Positions 1-8,503 of a stretch of 64,000 nucleotides of DNA are shown here, piece by piece. Each line of letters begins with the position of its first letter. The first letter of the stretch is position 1. A program made the translations under genes and the position numbers. The notes beneath the pieces were generated by a model. That model made no database searches, had not been told where the DNA came from, and saw nothing but the letters and a program-made list of their open reading frames with translations. The DNA lies in the NCBI RefSeq assembly GCF_001278115.1, contig NZ_LIYD01000005.1:1-64000 (forward strand), written 5' to 3'. Origin of the DNA: Flavobacterium akiainvivens. Its GTDB lineage: Bacteria > Bacteroidota > Bacteroidia > Flavobacteriales > Flavobacteriaceae.

Positions 1-30
1 GAAAAGATATGTTATTAATTTCCAAACTTC

Positions 31-38
31 TATCTTTA
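31..38 (+). promoter_or_regulatory. Putative -7 promoter box of the GH2 gene
   Basis: TATCTTTA lies 28 bases before the start codon and differs from the Bacteroidetes consensus TAnnTTTG only in its last base. The same TAnnTTTA variant recurs before several other genes in this window, which supports it as a usable promoter form in this organism. No clear -33 element is visible. Confidence 0.4.
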
Positions 39-66
39 CAATGCTATAACAAACCAAAAACATCTT

Positions 67-1929
67 ATGAACAAATTACTTCTGTGGGCATCAATAATAC
101 TTGTTACAACATTTTGCTATGCTCAAAATAACCAGATTATAAATGTTGACAGCCGGAAAAATATATCCTTAAATGGCACGTGGCATTATATTGTAGACCC
201 TTATGATACCGGTTTTTATGATTATCGTTTTAAGCAGCGCCCGGAAAATGACGGTGGCGCTTATTGGAATAACAGCGAATCCCAAGATGCTACGCAATGG
301 ACAGAGCACGGCTATAAATCGCCGTATGATATTCAGGTACCCGGTGACTGGAACAGCCAGGACAGAATGTTTGTATATTATGAAGGTACCGTTTGGTATC
401 AACGTGAATTTGACAAACCTTCTATAAGTGAAAATGAGGAGGTGTACCTGTACTTTGGTGCTGTAAACTATGAAGCCAATGTATTTTTAAACGGTAAAGA
501 TTTAGGTAGCCATAAAGGAGGTTTTACACCGTTTAATTTTAAAATTCCTAAAGAATTACTGAAAGATAAAGGTAATTTTCTGGTTGTGAGGGTTAACAAT
601 AACCGACATGCCGATGAAGTGCCTACGCTAAATACCGACTGGTGGAATTATGGCGGCATTACCCGCGATGTAAAATTAGTTATGGTTCCAAAGCAGTTTA
701 TGCAACAATATACTATTCAGCTTGACCCGGTACAGGATATTGTTGATTCACAAAAAAAAGGAAAATATAAACTTAAAGGTACTGTAAAGCTCAACGTAGC
801 CGGTTCAGGAAAAGTAACGGTTGCAATTCCCGAACTTAAGGTTAAACAGCAGTTTGATATAAAGGGAGATAGTTTACATTTTGAGTTTGAGGCTAAAAAA
901 ATAAGCTTGTGGTCGCCCGAAAATCCTAAACTTTATGAAGTAACTTTTACCTATGGTAATGAAACGGTTACTGATAAAATAGGTTTCAGGAAGATAGAGG
1001 TTAAAGGAAAGGATATTGTGCTTAACGAAAAAAAGGTGTTCCTGAGAGGGATTTGCATTCATGAAGAAATTCCGCAGCAGGTAAGGCGTGCACACAGTAA
1101 TGCCGATGCACTTCAGCTATTGGGTTGGGCTAAAGAGCTTAATGCAAATATGGTGCGCCTGGCACACTATCCGCACAACGAACACATGGTGCGCGTGGCC
1201 GATTCACTGGGAATTTTAGTATGGAGTGAAATACCGGTGTATTGGACCATCGATTTTAAAAGTAAGGAAGTATTGGCTAAAGCCAAGAACCAGCTTACAG
1301 AAATGATAACGCGTGACCGCAACCGTGCCAGTGTAATTATATGGTCGGTTGGTAATGAAACCCCGGTTAGCGATGCCAGGACGACGTTTATGAGTAACCT
1401 TGCCCTTACAGCAAAAAAGCTTGACCCGTCAAGGCTTGTAAGCGCTGCACTCGAGGTTAGCCATAAAGATGGTGTGAACCATGTTGATGATCCTTTGGGG
1501 CAGTATACCGATATTGTTTCGTTAAACGAATACCTGGGCTGGTATGGCAGTACACCCGACCAATGCCGCACTGCCAGGTGGACTGTGGCCTATAATAAGC
1601 CGTTCTTTATTAGTGAAACAGGGGCAGAGGGTAACTTTGGCTTCCATGCAGATAAGACAGCACGTTTTAGCGAAGAATACCAGGAATGGTACTATAATGA
1701 GCAGATAGCAATGTTTAAACGTAGTTTCCCGGATAGTTTCAGCGGTATTTCTCCCTGGATTCTGGCCGATTTCAGGTCGCCGCGACGCAATAACCCAACC
1801 TATCAGGAAGGGTGGAATACTAAGGGGCTTATTAGTAAGAATGGCGAAAGGAAAAAAGCTTTTTATATAATGCAGGCATATTATAAGCAGATTATGGAAA
1901 AGGAAAAAGAGGTAAACAGCAAGAAATAA
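67..1929 (+). CDS. Secreted glycoside hydrolase family 2 (beta-galactosidase / beta-glucuronidase type)
   Basis: A 620-residue GH2 enzyme that hydrolyses a terminal beta-glycosidic bond by the retaining mechanism. Residues 1-19 form a signal peptide ending in CYAQ, so it is exported, probably to the periplasm. The N-terminal jelly-roll sugar-binding domain (about 30-205) is followed by an Ig-like domain and a TIM barrel from about 310. The barrel carries the acid/base motif SVGNETP and the nucleophile motif ISETGAEG. The length is close to beta-glucuronidases and much shorter than LacZ. It stands alone before a terminator, with no SusC/SusD pair on its downstream side. Sugar specificity cannot be decided from sequence by eye. 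Confidence 0.9.
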   Translation: MNKLLLWASIILVTTFCYAQNNQIINVDSRKNISLNGTWHYIVDPYDTGFYDYRFKQRPENDGGAYWNNSESQDATQWTEHGYKSPYDIQVPGDWNSQDRMFVYYEGTVWYQREFDKPSISENEEVYLYFGAVNYEANVFLNGKDLGSHKGGFTPFNFKIPKELLKDKGNFLVVRVNNNRHADEVPTLNTDWWNYGGITRDVKLVMVPKQFMQQYTIQLDPVQDIVDSQKKGKYKLKGTVKLNVAGSGKVTVAIPELKVKQQFDIKGDSLHFEFEAKKISLWSPENPKLYEVTFTYGNETVTDKIGFRKIEVKGKDIVLNEKKVFLRGICIHEEIPQQVRRAHSNADALQLLGWAKELNANMVRLAHYPHNEHMVRVADSLGILVWSEIPVYWTIDFKSKEVLAKAKNQLTEMITRDRNRASVIIWSVGNETPVSDARTTFMSNLALTAKKLDPSRLVSAALEVSHKDGVNHVDDPLGQYTDIVSLNEYLGWYGSTPDQCRTARWTVAYNKPFFISETGAEGNFGFHADKTARFSEEYQEWYYNEQIAMFKRSFPDSFSGISPWILADFRSPRRNNPTYQEGWNTKGLISKNGERKKAFYIMQAYYKQIMEKEKEVNSKK

Positions 1930-1962
1930 AAAAAAGCGAACAGAAATGTTCGGCTTTTTTTA
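1928..1962 (+). terminator. Rho-independent terminator after the GH2 gene
   Basis: The inverted repeat GCGAACA-gaaa-TGTTCGGC, with one bulged base, is followed by seven T residues directly behind the GH2 stop codon. Confidence 0.85.
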
Positions 1963-2100
1963 TTCCCTATGTTAGTAAAAGCATATTGTTTAAAACATAT
2001 TTGGAGTTGCTTGTTCAATTAATTTTAGTTTGTCTATTGGTGGTGTTTTTAAATGTAAAACAAGGCCGGTACTTGTTTATGAAAAGATTTTTAAATAGCC

Positions 2101-2108
2101 TATCTTTG
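2101..2108 (+). promoter_or_regulatory. Promoter -7 box of the riboswitch-led operon
   Basis: TATCTTTG is an exact TAnnTTTG match about 35 bases before the cobalamin riboswitch. A TTG at 2073-2075 is a possible -33 element, though its spacing is long. The predicted transcript would carry the riboswitch as its 5' leader. Confidence 0.55.
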
Positions 2109-2140
2109 CCAAAAGTTCTTAGGATATTTTATTTCAAACA

Positions 2141-2302
2141 GTACTGGTTTTCGGTGAGAACCGAAATTAAAAGGGAACCGTGTTTAAATCACGGGCTGTC
2201 GCGCAACTGTAATTGACTTTAAAGTTTTTACCCATGTTGCCCACTGTTCGCTATGGCGAATGGGAAGGGCGGTAAAAATGTCATAAGCCAGGAGACCTGC
2301 CA
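2141..2302 (+). promoter_or_regulatory. Cobalamin (B12) riboswitch
   Basis: The leader contains the main conserved parts of the cobalamin aptamer in order: GGTGAGAACCG, AAAAGGGAACCGTG with its complement CACGG, the segment CTGTCGCGCAACTGTAA, the internal TGGGAAGGGCGG, and the B12 box AGCCAGGAGACCTGCC at 2286-2301. By family knowledge this RNA binds adenosylcobalamin or a related cobalamin and normally switches the downstream genes off. About 136 bases of expression platform follow before the first start codon; ATTACC (2398-2403) and GGTAAT (2420-2425) could pair close to that start. The switch leads a thioesterase and queH rather than the usual B12 transport or synthesis genes. Confidence 0.93.
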
Positions 2303-2438
2303 CTACTTACTTGACAATGCTTTCGCGGTTGAAGCTATTGGTTTGCATATCTATGGGGTACTTGTGCCCTGTTGCATCTATTACTTACCATTAAGCATTA
2401 CCAGATATCCTTACTATAAGGTAATTAATGACGTAGAT

Positions 2439-2825
2439 ATGACAATAGAAGACAGAATAAACAATTCTGAAACACGCATTTTTAAAGCGGTATTTCCTAA
2501 CACCACAAACCATTACGATACACTTTTTGGCGGGACAGCCATGCAGCTTATGGATGAAGTTGCTTTTATTGCAGCCACACGTTTCAGCAGGCAGCGCGTG
2601 GTAACGGTAAGCAGCGACCGTATAGATTTTAAAAAACCTATTCCCGGCGGCACTTTTGCAGAGCTTATTGGCAGGGTTACGCATGTAGGTAATACAAGCC
2701 TCAAGGTACATGTAGAAATATTTGTTGAAGATATGTATTCTGAAAGCCGGGAAAAAGCCATTATGGGCGATTTTACCTTTGTTGCAATTGACGAAAATAA
2801 AGAGCCGGTTGCTATTATTAAGTAA
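2439..2825 (+). CDS. Acyl-CoA thioesterase, hotdog fold (YciA/BFIT-like)
   Basis: A 128-residue single hotdog-domain protein that probably hydrolyses acyl-CoA thioesters in the cytoplasm. The segment [19 protein letters not shown] carries the hallmark asparagine and the G-G-x-x-M-x-x-x-D/E pattern of the acyl-CoA hydrolase family. An in-frame extension back to 2253 would run through the riboswitch, so the ATG at 2439 is taken as the start. It is the first gene behind the cobalamin riboswitch, and queH follows 26 bases after its stop codon, so both should be on one B12-controlled transcript. Why a thioesterase would be B12-regulated is not clear; a link to propionyl- or methylmalonyl-CoA overflow when the mutase lacks cofactor is only a guess. 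Confidence 0.85.
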   Translation: MTIEDRINNSETRIFKAVFPNTTNHYDTLFGGTAMQLMDEVAFIAATRFSRQRVVTVSSDRIDFKKPIPGGTFAELIGRVTHVGNTSLKVHVEIFVEDMYSESREKAIMGDFTFVAIDENKEPVAIIK

Positions 2826-2851
2826 TACTTTTTAGAGCAAAATATACATTT

Positions 2852-3514
2852 ATGGAAAATCATGCTTTTGTAAGGGAAAAACTGGTATTGCCTGATAACG
2901 GTAAAAAGCTACTGCTGCACTCTTGCTGTGCACCATGTTCGGGTGAAGTGATGGAGGCTATTATGGCTTCAGGAATTGAGTTTTCGATTTTCTTTTATAA
3001 CCCGAACATCCATCCTAAAAAGGAATATGAGCTGCGCAAGGATGAAAACATCCGCTTTGCCGAAAAGCACAACATACCGTTTATAGATGCCGATTATGAT
3101 GTAGACAACTGGTTTGAACGGGCAAAAGGCATGGAATGGGAACCCGAAAAAGGAATACGTTGTACTATGTGTTTTGATATGCGTTTTGAGCGAACCGCAC
3201 TTTATGCTGCTGAAAATGGTTTTGATGTAATCAGCAGTTCGCTGGGTATATCAAGATGGAAAAACATGGAGCAAATTAATAACAGTGGTGTAACAGCAGC
3301 GTCACATTATGAGGGGATTACATACTGGACATACAATTGGCGTAAAAAAGGCGGATCAGCCCGTATGTTGGAAATCAGTAAAGATGAACAGTTCTATATG
3401 CAGGAATATTGCGGCTGTGCTTACTCTCTTAGGGACACGAATAAATGGCGGGTTGAAAACGGCAGGGAGCGTATTAAATTGGGTACTATGTACTACGGCA
3501 AAGAGGAAGGGTAG
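2852..3514 (+). CDS. queH: Epoxyqueuosine reductase QueH (B12-independent)
   Basis: A 220-residue QueH (former DUF208) protein that reduces epoxyqueuosine to queuosine in tRNA, the last step of queuosine synthesis. The family signature is present: HSCCAPC at residues 23-29, GIRCTMCFD near the middle, and YCGCAYS near the C-terminus, giving the cysteines for an iron-sulfur cluster and catalysis. QueH is the non-homologous replacement for QueG, which needs cobalamin. Its position behind a cobalamin riboswitch therefore makes regulatory sense: it would be made when B12 is scarce. It ends 2 bases from the convergent lrp-type gene. Confidence 0.93.
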   Translation: MENHAFVREKLVLPDNGKKLLLHSCCAPCSGEVMEAIMASGIEFSIFFYNPNIHPKKEYELRKDENIRFAEKHNIPFIDADYDVDNWFERAKGMEWEPEKGIRCTMCFDMRFERTALYAAENGFDVISSSLGISRWKNMEQINNSGVTAASHYEGITYWTYNWRKKGGSARMLEISKDEQFYMQEYCGCAYSLRDTNKWRVENGRERIKLGTMYYGKEEG

Positions 3515-3516
3515 TT

Positions 3517-4005
3517 TTATTCTTCCCTTACTGCAGCCCCGAAAGTATTTTTTATTTCGGCCATTACAAACGTGCTGTGCGTGCTGCCTATACTGTCTAC
3601 CGACCCAAGCTTATTAAACACAAAATCCTGGTAGTGCTTCATATCGCGTACGGTTACTTTTAGTAGGAAATCATAATCGCCTGAAATGTTATAGCATTCT
3701 ATAATCTCGTCAATATCCATTATATCCGTTACAAATTTATGGCCTATGCTGCGGTCGTGCTGTTTTAGTTTGATATTACAAAATACCGTAAAGCCCTGGT
3801 TCAGCTTTTCGCCATCAAGTATGGCAATGTATTTTTTTATGTAACCGTTTTTTTCCAGGCGCTTTACCCGCTCAAATACCGGCGAAGCCGATAGGTTTAC
3901 CATCTGTGCAAGCTCCTTTGTGGTATAATTTGAGTTGTTGTGCAGTATGTTCAGCAGTTGTAAATCAATATTGTCTACACCGTTTACAGAATAAATTTCT
4001 TTCAT
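3517..4005 (-). CDS. Lrp/AsnC family transcriptional regulator
   Basis: A 162-residue regulator. Residues 12-70 form the AsnC winged helix-turn-helix (LDLQLLNILHNN-like start, then LAQMVNLSASPVFERVKRLEKNGYI). Residues 75-155 form the RAM ligand-binding domain, where YNISGDYDFLLKV is the typical effector-site region. Such proteins bind DNA as dimers or octamers and respond to amino acids. It lies downstream of the oye-BASS-mesD-mesX run on the same strand, 135 bases away, so it could control methionine genes, but the target is not shown by the sequence. Confidence 0.9.
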   Translation of the reverse strand: MKEIYSVNGVDNIDLQLLNILHNNSNYTTKELAQMVNLSASPVFERVKRLEKNGYIKKYIAILDGEKLNQGFTVFCNIKLKQHDRSIGHKFVTDIMDIDEIIECYNISGDYDFLLKVTVRDMKHYQDFVFNKLGSVDSIGSTHSTFVMAEIKNTFGAAVREE

Positions 4006-4140
4006 CTTAATGCCCTTAACTTTTTATGAAGTTTTTTGTTTGGTATTAAAGACGAATTTAGGTTAAATAATCTTATTCTTTTAATTTATGTAATATAAAA
4101 AACCTGTGTGTTACTTTCATTAGTGTATTTGAGTGTAATT

Positions 4141-5223
4141 TTATTCGTTCAAAAGCGGATAATCAATGTAACCCTGTTTACCGCCCCCAAACATGGTTGC
4201 CCTGTCCGGCGTATTAAGTGTGGCATTCTTTTCAAACCGTTCAGTCAGGTCAGGGTTTGCAATGTATAGGGTGCCAAATGAAATAAGCTTTGCAATGCCT
4301 TTTTCAAGTTCTGCTTCGGCAGAAACCTTGTCATATCCTGCATTAGCAATAACTGCCTGACGAATCTTACTGCCAAAGAATTCAATCTCGTTTTCAACGG
4401 TATAATGCTCAGGTGAAGGGAAATGAGGGCTGCGCCTCATGAGTTCCACATGGGCAAAATCCAGTTTGTTCAGTTCTTCAATCAGGTAGGTGTAGGTACC
4501 GGCAGGGTCATCCAGTATTATATCACCATAGGGATGGAAAGGGGATATTTTAATACCCACTTTTTCACTTCCCACCACACTGATTAATTCCTGCATTACC
4601 TCCAGTATAAAGCGGGCTTTGTTAGCAATGCTGCCGCCGTAAGGATCCGTCCTTTGATTGGCACTTTCAGCTAAAAACTGGCTGGGCAGGTAGCCATTGG
4701 CAGCATGAAGCTGAACCCCGTCAAACCCAGCCGCTATGGCGTTTTTTGCAGCTTTACCAAAATCCATTATAGTTTGCCTGATATCCTGGACTGTCATTTC
4801 CTGGGGTATCTCATAATCTTTCATGCCCTGGGATGTATAATGCTTCATTCCCCGGATAGGCAAGGGTGATGGCGCAAAAGGAAGCTTACCGTTCCTGTCT
4901 GCAGAATGCCCTATGCGGCCGGTATGCCAAAGCTGGGCTATAATAACACCGTCTTTATCGTGTACCGCCGTTGTAACCTTTTTCCATGCTTCTATTTGCT
5001 GGTCTGTAAAAATACCCGGAGTGAGCGGGCTGCCGGTAGCTTCTTCGCTAATCCTTATAGCTTCGGTAAACAGCAAACCTGCGCTTGCTCTTTGGCTATA
5101 GTATGCTACTGTCATATCACCCACCAAGCCATTTATGTCTGTACGGCCCCTGGTCATAGCTGCCATGACAATTCTGTTTTTTAAGCTGACATTGCCTAAC
5201 TGTGTTTTTTCTAAAAGTTTCAT
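4141..5223 (-). CDS. Old yellow enzyme-type NADH:flavin oxidoreductase
   Basis: A 360-residue FMN-dependent ene-reductase of the old yellow enzyme family (NemA/XenB-like), cytoplasmic. The N-terminus KNRIVMAAMTRGR and the motif FDGVQLHAANGYLPSQFL, with the substrate-binding His and Asn, are characteristic, and RTDPYGGS marks the phosphate-binding part of the barrel. It reduces activated C=C bonds using NAD(P)H; the natural substrate is unknown. It is the last gene of a tight minus-strand run with a BASS-type transporter and mesD-mesX. It may be unrelated in function, or it may deliver reduced flavin to that pathway. Confidence 0.9.
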   Translation of the reverse strand: MKLLEKTQLGNVSLKNRIVMAAMTRGRTDINGLVGDMTVAYYSQRASAGLLFTEAIRISEEATGSPLTPGIFTDQQIEAWKKVTTAVHDKDGVIIAQLWHTGRIGHSADRNGKLPFAPSPLPIRGMKHYTSQGMKDYEIPQEMTVQDIRQTIMDFGKAAKNAIAAGFDGVQLHAANGYLPSQFLAESANQRTDPYGGSIANKARFILEVMQELISVVGSEKVGIKISPFHPYGDIILDDPAGTYTYLIEELNKLDFAHVELMRRSPHFPSPEHYTVENEIEFFGSKIRQAVIANAGYDKVSAEAELEKGIAKLISFGTLYIANPDLTERFEKNATLNTPDRATMFGGGKQGYIDYPLLNE

Positions 5224-5285
5224 AGCGCTTTCTAATAGTTATTGTTGGCCAAAGACGGGCAGCTAAACCTGATTTACAAATTCTT

Positions 5286-6290
5286 TTATGGTATTTGTAC
5301 TTGTTCTTGTCGTTTGGCCATGCGTTTGGCAATGATGCTCGCGGCAATCAGTTGCAAGGCATGGTAAAGCATAAGTGGCAACAATACAATACCGGTAATG
5401 GTACTGTGCTGAAAGAGCACTTTTGACATTACGGTGCCGTGTACCAATGACTTTTTAGACCCACAAAATAATACAGTGATGCGATCTTCGTCGGAAAAGC
5501 CAAAAAAGCGGCTCAGTAGCCCTACAAAAAAGAATACGGCGAAAAATAAGGCCATCATCCCTGCGGCGAGTCCGGCAAGTTCAAGGGCGGTGAAACCTTC
5601 AAAAAGATGTTCGGAGAATGACTTGCAAAACGAGGTGTAAATAATGGTGAGGATGATTGCCTGGTCAAAATATTTGAGCTGTTTCTTATATTTTTCGGCA
5701 ATTTTGCCAAAACGGGAGTTAAGACTAATGCCAATGATGACAGGTAACAAGACCTGAAGAGCCAACTTAATCACGATATCCGTTACATCAAAATCTCCCG
5801 TTGCAGAAGCGATGAACAGCCCAACCCATAGTGGGGTAACCACTACTCCTATTAAACTGGAAATGCTCGCATTGAAAATGGCTGCAGGAATGTTGCCCCT
5901 CGCGATAGAAACCATGACCACGGAAGAAGAAACTGTAGAAGGTAATGCCGCCAGAAAGAATACACCCAACCAAAGCAGCTCGAAGTCGGTGCCAGCGAAC
6001 AAAGGTCGTGATGCCAAAACAATGAGCGGAAAAAACAAAAAGGTTGTCAACTGGACAACAATGTGCATTTTCCAGTTGGCAAGCCCGGCTTTTAGTTTTT
6101 CAACACTCAGCCGCAAGCCATAAAACAAGAAAATAAATGATACGCCTACATTGGCAATCTCCTCCAGCGAAACAGGTTCTTTTACCATGCCGGGCTGCGG
6201 CAAAAAATAGGCCAGCAGAATCATGGTGCCTATCATTAACAGGAAACCGTCTAAACCTGCTTTATTTAATACTGCTAATAACTTCTTCAA
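5286..6290 (-). CDS. Bile acid:sodium symporter-like transporter (SBF-like, YfeH type)
   Basis: A 334-residue integral membrane protein with about nine or ten hydrophobic segments, matching the SBF-like (PF13593) branch of the BASS superfamily. The conserved stretch DRITVLFCGSKKSLVHGTVM is the family hallmark near the crossing helices. BASS members are sodium-coupled importers of organic anions; the substrate of this branch is unknown. It sits 59 bases downstream of mesD and 62 bases upstream of the old yellow enzyme gene on the same strand, so co-transcription is likely. A role in moving a methionine-related metabolite is speculation. Confidence 0.85.
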   Translation of the reverse strand: MKKLLAVLNKAGLDGFLLMIGTMILLAYFLPQPGMVKEPVSLEEIANVGVSFIFLFYGLRLSVEKLKAGLANWKMHIVVQLTTFLFFPLIVLASRPLFAGTDFELLWLGVFFLAALPSTVSSSVVMVSIARGNIPAAIFNASISSLIGVVVTPLWVGLFIASATGDFDVTDIVIKLALQVLLPVIIGISLNSRFGKIAEKYKKQLKYFDQAIILTIIYTSFCKSFSEHLFEGFTALELAGLAAGMMALFFAVFFFVGLLSRFFGFSDEDRITVLFCGSKKSLVHGTVMSKVLFQHSTITGIVLLPLMLYHALQLIAASIIAKRMAKRQEQVQIP

Positions 6291-6349
6291 TGTACTTTTA
6301 TTATGTTGCTCCGTTGGGCCAAAATTATGTATTGATTAATACATTGAAA

Positions 6350-7384
6350 CTAAACTGCAAATTCTTTGCGTATAATTTCTGCTCCAGCGCTTAAAGCGTG
6401 TAGCTTACCCCTTGCTACGTTTCGCGATAACGGAGCCATGCCACAGTTTGTAGAAGGGTACAGGTTTTCTATATCAACAAACTCAAGGGCTTTACGCAAG
6501 GTATTAGCAACTTCTTCAGCTGTTTCAATGGTGTTGGTTGCCACATCAATGGCACCTACCATTACTTTTTTACCACGAACAAGTTCCATTAAATCCAAAG
6601 GCACATTTGAGTTATGACATTCTAATGACACCACATCAATTTTAGATTTTTGAATTTTAGGGAAAATTTCTTCGTATTGGCGCCACTCTGAGCCCAATGT
6701 CTTTTTCCAGTCAGTATTAGCTTGAATGCCGTAACCATAGCAAATATGTACCGCAGTTTGGCAGTGTAAGCCTTCAATAGCCCTTTCTAATGCTGCCATT
6801 CCCCAGTCGTTTACTTCATCAAAAAATACATTAAATGCAGGTTCATCAAACTGGATAATATCTACACCCGCATCCTGCAATTCCCTTGCTTCTTCATTGA
6901 GTGCTTTTGCAAATTCCCATGCCAGTTTTTCACGGCTTTTGTAATGGCCGTCATACAAGGTGTCTACCATGGTCAGCGGTCCAGGCAAAGCCCACTTAAT
7001 AGGTTTATCAGTCTGTTTGCGTAAAAATTTAGCATCTTCAACAAAAACTGCTTTTTGGCGTGCAACATCACCTACAACCATAGGGACACTTGCATCATAA
7101 CGGTCACGGATTTTTACGATTTTACGATTTTCAAAATCTACACCGGTCAAATGTTCGATAAAAGTAGTTACAAAATGCTGGCGTGTTTGCTCGCCATCAC
7201 AAATGATATCCAACCCTGCCAATTGCTGCTCCTGCAAAGAGATACGTAAAGCGTCCTGTTTTCCTTCAAGTAGCTGGTCACCTTCTAATTTCCATGGAGA
7301 CCATAGTTTTTCGGGTGGTGCAAGCCAGGCGGGTTTGGGTAAACTTCCTACAATTGAGGTGGGCAGTAATAATTTCTTCGTCAT
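6350..7384 (-). CDS. mesD: Core methionine synthase MesD (MetE catalytic domain only)
   Basis: A 344-residue protein equivalent to the C-terminal half of cobalamin-independent MetE, without the N-terminal folate-binding half. Zinc and homocysteine ligands are visible: HICYGYG (His and Cys), the Glu in SLECHNS, and the Cys in NCGMAPLS. Immediately upstream is a DUF1852 gene; that pairing identifies the MesD family of folate-independent methionine synthases, which need the DUF1852 partner MesX. It makes methionine from homocysteine with a methyl donor that is not methyl-tetrahydrofolate. The start at 7384 gives the typical N-terminus LLPTSIVGSLPKP. Confidence 0.88.
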   Translation of the reverse strand: MTKKLLLPTSIVGSLPKPAWLAPPEKLWSPWKLEGDQLLEGKQDALRISLQEQQLAGLDIICDGEQTRQHFVTTFIEHLTGVDFENRKIVKIRDRYDASVPMVVGDVARQKAVFVEDAKFLRKQTDKPIKWALPGPLTMVDTLYDGHYKSREKLAWEFAKALNEEARELQDAGVDIIQFDEPAFNVFFDEVNDWGMAALERAIEGLHCQTAVHICYGYGIQANTDWKKTLGSEWRQYEEIFPKIQKSKIDVVSLECHNSNVPLDLMELVRGKKVMVGAIDVATNTIETAEEVANTLRKALEFVDIENLYPSTNCGMAPLSRNVARGKLHALSAGAEIIRKEFAV

Positions 7385-7409
7385 AAAATATTTTTAATGA
7401 GTTGTGTTG

Positions 7410-8414
7410 TTAAAGGGCGAAATTGGCAGACCACTGCTCAAGAATATCCTGATAAGGTTTAATGAAATACTGTTCAGCATATTTACCTTGTTCAACAGCC
7501 AGTCGGCTGCGCTCTTCGCGGTCATAATCCACTCGGGTCAATGAATAATCTTCGTGTTTAAGGCTGGGTTGATAAATTTTTGCAGCCACTGAATTTGCAT
7601 TATAAATTTCCGGGCGATAAATCTTCTGGAAAGTCTCCATTGTGCTGATGGAACTGATTAGTCCAAGATCAGTATAATCAGCAAGCAGATCTCCGGAATG
7701 ATAAAAAGCCATTGGAGCCACACTGTTTGAAGGCATGAAAAAACGCACTTTTAAGCCCATTTTTGAGAAATATTCATCAGTAAGAGAATACTGATCCTGC
7801 ACATACTCAAAACCCAAAACCGGATGCTGATACTCAGTGCGGGTATACGTTTTGTTGCTCGATACACTTAGGCAAATGATAGGTGACATCTTAAAGTACT
7901 CTTTATAAGTCGTTGAATTCACAAAACACTTATAAAGTTTTCCGTGCAAATCACCAAAATTTTCAGGAACCGTAAATTCAGGTTTATCCTTATTGTACTC
8001 GATCAATAAAACACTGAAATCGTAATCACGCACATAAGAAGAGAAATTATTGCCGGCAACACCTTCAATATGCCGGCCGGTCTTATGGTCAAAAATATTC
8101 GTCTTCAATACTTCAATCATCGGCAGATCGTTAACACCATCCTTATCATCAATACGCATCGTTACGGTGATGATTTCAAGTTCTACACGGTAACGATCGC
8201 CTTTTGGATTATCCAGATGCGCCAATGCATTAAATCGATTGTTAATCATATTTAAGGCATTACGTAAGTTTTGTTGACGATTAGCTCCTCTGGCTAAGTT
8301 TGCAAAATTAGTTGTTAAACGCGTTTGACTTGAGGGGTGATAGTTTTCATCTAAACAAGTGCTCTTTAGTGTGAACGTGAAATTATCTTTGATGGTATTC
8401 CGGGTGTTTTCCAT
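7410..8414 (-). CDS. mesX: MesX, DUF1852 partner of methionine synthase MesD
   Basis: A 334-residue soluble protein recognised as DUF1852. It has no signal peptide or membrane segment. In known cases DUF1852 is encoded next to a MetE-core protein and is required for its methionine-synthase activity; the biochemical step it performs is not settled. The stop codon is 25 bases before mesD on the same strand, so the two are co-transcribed. A near-consensus promoter and a 20-bp palindrome lie upstream (8463-8503). The protein is full length for its family. Confidence 0.88.
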   Translation of the reverse strand: MENTRNTIKDNFTFTLKSTCLDENYHPSSQTRLTTNFANLARGANRQQNLRNALNMINNRFNALAHLDNPKGDRYRVELEIITVTMRIDDKDGVNDLPMIEVLKTNIFDHKTGRHIEGVAGNNFSSYVRDYDFSVLLIEYNKDKPEFTVPENFGDLHGKLYKCFVNSTTYKEYFKMSPIICLSVSSNKTYTRTEYQHPVLGFEYVQDQYSLTDEYFSKMGLKVRFFMPSNSVAPMAFYHSGDLLADYTDLGLISSISTMETFQKIYRPEIYNANSVAAKIYQPSLKHEDYSLTRVDYDREERSRLAVEQGKYAEQYFIKPYQDILEQWSANFAL

Positions 8415-8462
8415 GTATTTCTTTTCGTTTATTGTCGAATCTTTTAGTATGACCGATAACCG

Positions 8463-8482
8463 CTAATATCAATTTATATCAG
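8463..8482. promoter_or_regulatory. Imperfect palindrome, candidate operator upstream of mesX
   Basis: CTAATATCAA and TTTATATCAG form an imperfect 20-bp inverted repeat, matching at eight of ten positions per arm. It lies 49-68 bases before the mesX start codon. On the minus strand a -7-like TAAAATTTG (complement of about 8495-8503) precedes it, so a bound protein would sit at or just behind the predicted transcription start. This suggests repression, perhaps by methionine or by the nearby Lrp-type protein; no binding evidence exists. Confidence 0.4.
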
Positions 8483-8503
8483 TTGTTTTGTCTTGCAAAT
8501 TTT

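Noticed and set aside
1986..2216. Open frame of 76 codons upstream of the riboswitch.
   Set aside because: It runs through the promoter and the cobalamin aptamer; composition is non-coding.
2253..2438. N-terminal extension of the thioesterase.
   Set aside because: This stretch overlaps the riboswitch; the family N-terminus begins at 2439.
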